64,000 nucleotides of DNA, taken from assembly GCF_002556545.1 (NCBI RefSeq), contig NZ_CP022685.1:1612001-1676000 (forward strand), written 5' to 3'. The position numbers and the translations under genes were made by a program. The number at the start of each line of letters is the position of its first letter. Within the stretch, counting starts at the first letter, position 1. Origin of the DNA: Streptomyces formicae. Its GTDB lineage: Bacteria > Actinomycetota > Actinomycetes > Streptomycetales > Streptomycetaceae. This document shows positions 63,863 through 64,000 of this stretch, in pieces. The notes beneath the pieces were generated by a model that was not told the DNA's origin, ran no database searches, and saw only the letters and a list, made by a program, of their open reading frames with translations.

Positions 63863-64000
63863 TCAGGCGGTGGGCGCGGGGCCGACCTTCACGACCTCGC
63901 CGATGACGATGACCGCGGGGGGCTTCACCTCGTGGGTGCGCACCGCGTCGGCGACCGTGCCGAGCGTCGCGTCGACGCGGCGCTGGGCGGCCGTCGTGCC
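63863..64000 (-). CDS. cobA: Uroporphyrinogen-III C-methyltransferase, C-terminal 45 residues (5' end outside window)
   Basis: Partial. The visible tail begins GTTAAQRRVDATLGTVAD and ends PPAVIVIGEVVKVGP...A followed by a stop at 63863. This matches the end of SUMT/CobA/CysG methyltransferase domains, which make precorrin-2 for siroheme and cobalamin. The catalytic part lies outside the window. Confidence 0.85.
   Translation of the reverse strand, partial: GTTAAQRRVDATLGTVADAVRTHEVKPPAVIVIGEVVKVGPAPTA

Overview
The window is very GC-rich chromosomal DNA with GTG/TTG starts, dense 4-base stop/start overlaps and Streptomyces-type genes, including a near-canonical SsgB. It is almost certainly a Streptomyces core chromosome. 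Gene order from ruvX/alaS to thrS closely follows, from memory, the Mycobacterium tuberculosis block ruvX-alaS-rarA-hisS-MBL-ppi-rel-apt-secF-secD-ruvB-ruvA-ruvC-yebC-pdxT-pdxS-pimA-acyltransferase-pgsA-HIT-thrS, so most of the left two thirds is ancestral actinobacterial core.

Layout. 1-9.4 kb (mostly minus): ruvX (cut), alaS, two small conserved proteins, a plus-strand AfsR-like ATPase/TPR protein, a stand-alone rpsD, an HNH nuclease lipoprotein and rarA. 9.4-19 kb: a VKOR-family disulfide protein, a drug-type ABC exporter pair, hisS with an upstream metallo-hydrolase, a membrane-anchored cyclophilin, a DUF349 protein and rel, the (p)ppGpp synthetase/hydrolase. 19-28.4 kb: apt-secF-secD, yajC, ruvCAB, yebC and pdxST. 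28.5-32 kb: phosphatidylinositol and mannoside synthesis (pgsA, acyltransferase, pimA). 32-36.3 kb (plus): an EF-G-like GTPase with an altered G4 motif, and a membrane protein.

36.3-41.2 kb looks like an accessory insertion between HIT and the membrane gene. It holds a secreted protease that joins an M4 endopeptidase, an M28 exopeptidase, two Ig-like modules and a carbohydrate-binding tail in one chain, plus an XRE-type regulator. 41.3-46.8 kb: HIT, thrS, a translationally coupled pair (unknown 411-aa protein and a DUF4365 protein) and a divergent DEDDh exonuclease. 46.9-50.1 kb: two identical tRNA-Val(CAC) genes flank an SRPBCC protein and a large membrane protein. 50.1-58 kb: a small membrane protein, ssgB, a CGNR regulator, a DUF4832 secreted protein, a thioredoxin-fold protein, a double-GNAT protein and pabB/pabC-like genes. 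58.1-58.7 kb: a tRNA cluster Gly-Cys-Val-Val-Val. 58.7-64 kb: a zinc-ribbon protein, an APH-type phosphotransferase, a 735-bp gene-free stretch with a nested inverted-repeat element, small proteins, a Ser/Thr kinase, an rRNA/tRNA methyltransferase and the end of a uroporphyrinogen-III methyltransferase gene.

The most unusual items are the M4-M28 fusion protease, the nested double-hairpin element at 60.17-60.46 kb with compensatory base changes, the coupled DUF4365 pair and the EF-G-like protein with a degenerate G4 box. I saw no CRISPR array, insertion sequence, prophage or replication origin. Everything was read by eye; family names come from motif recognition, not searches.
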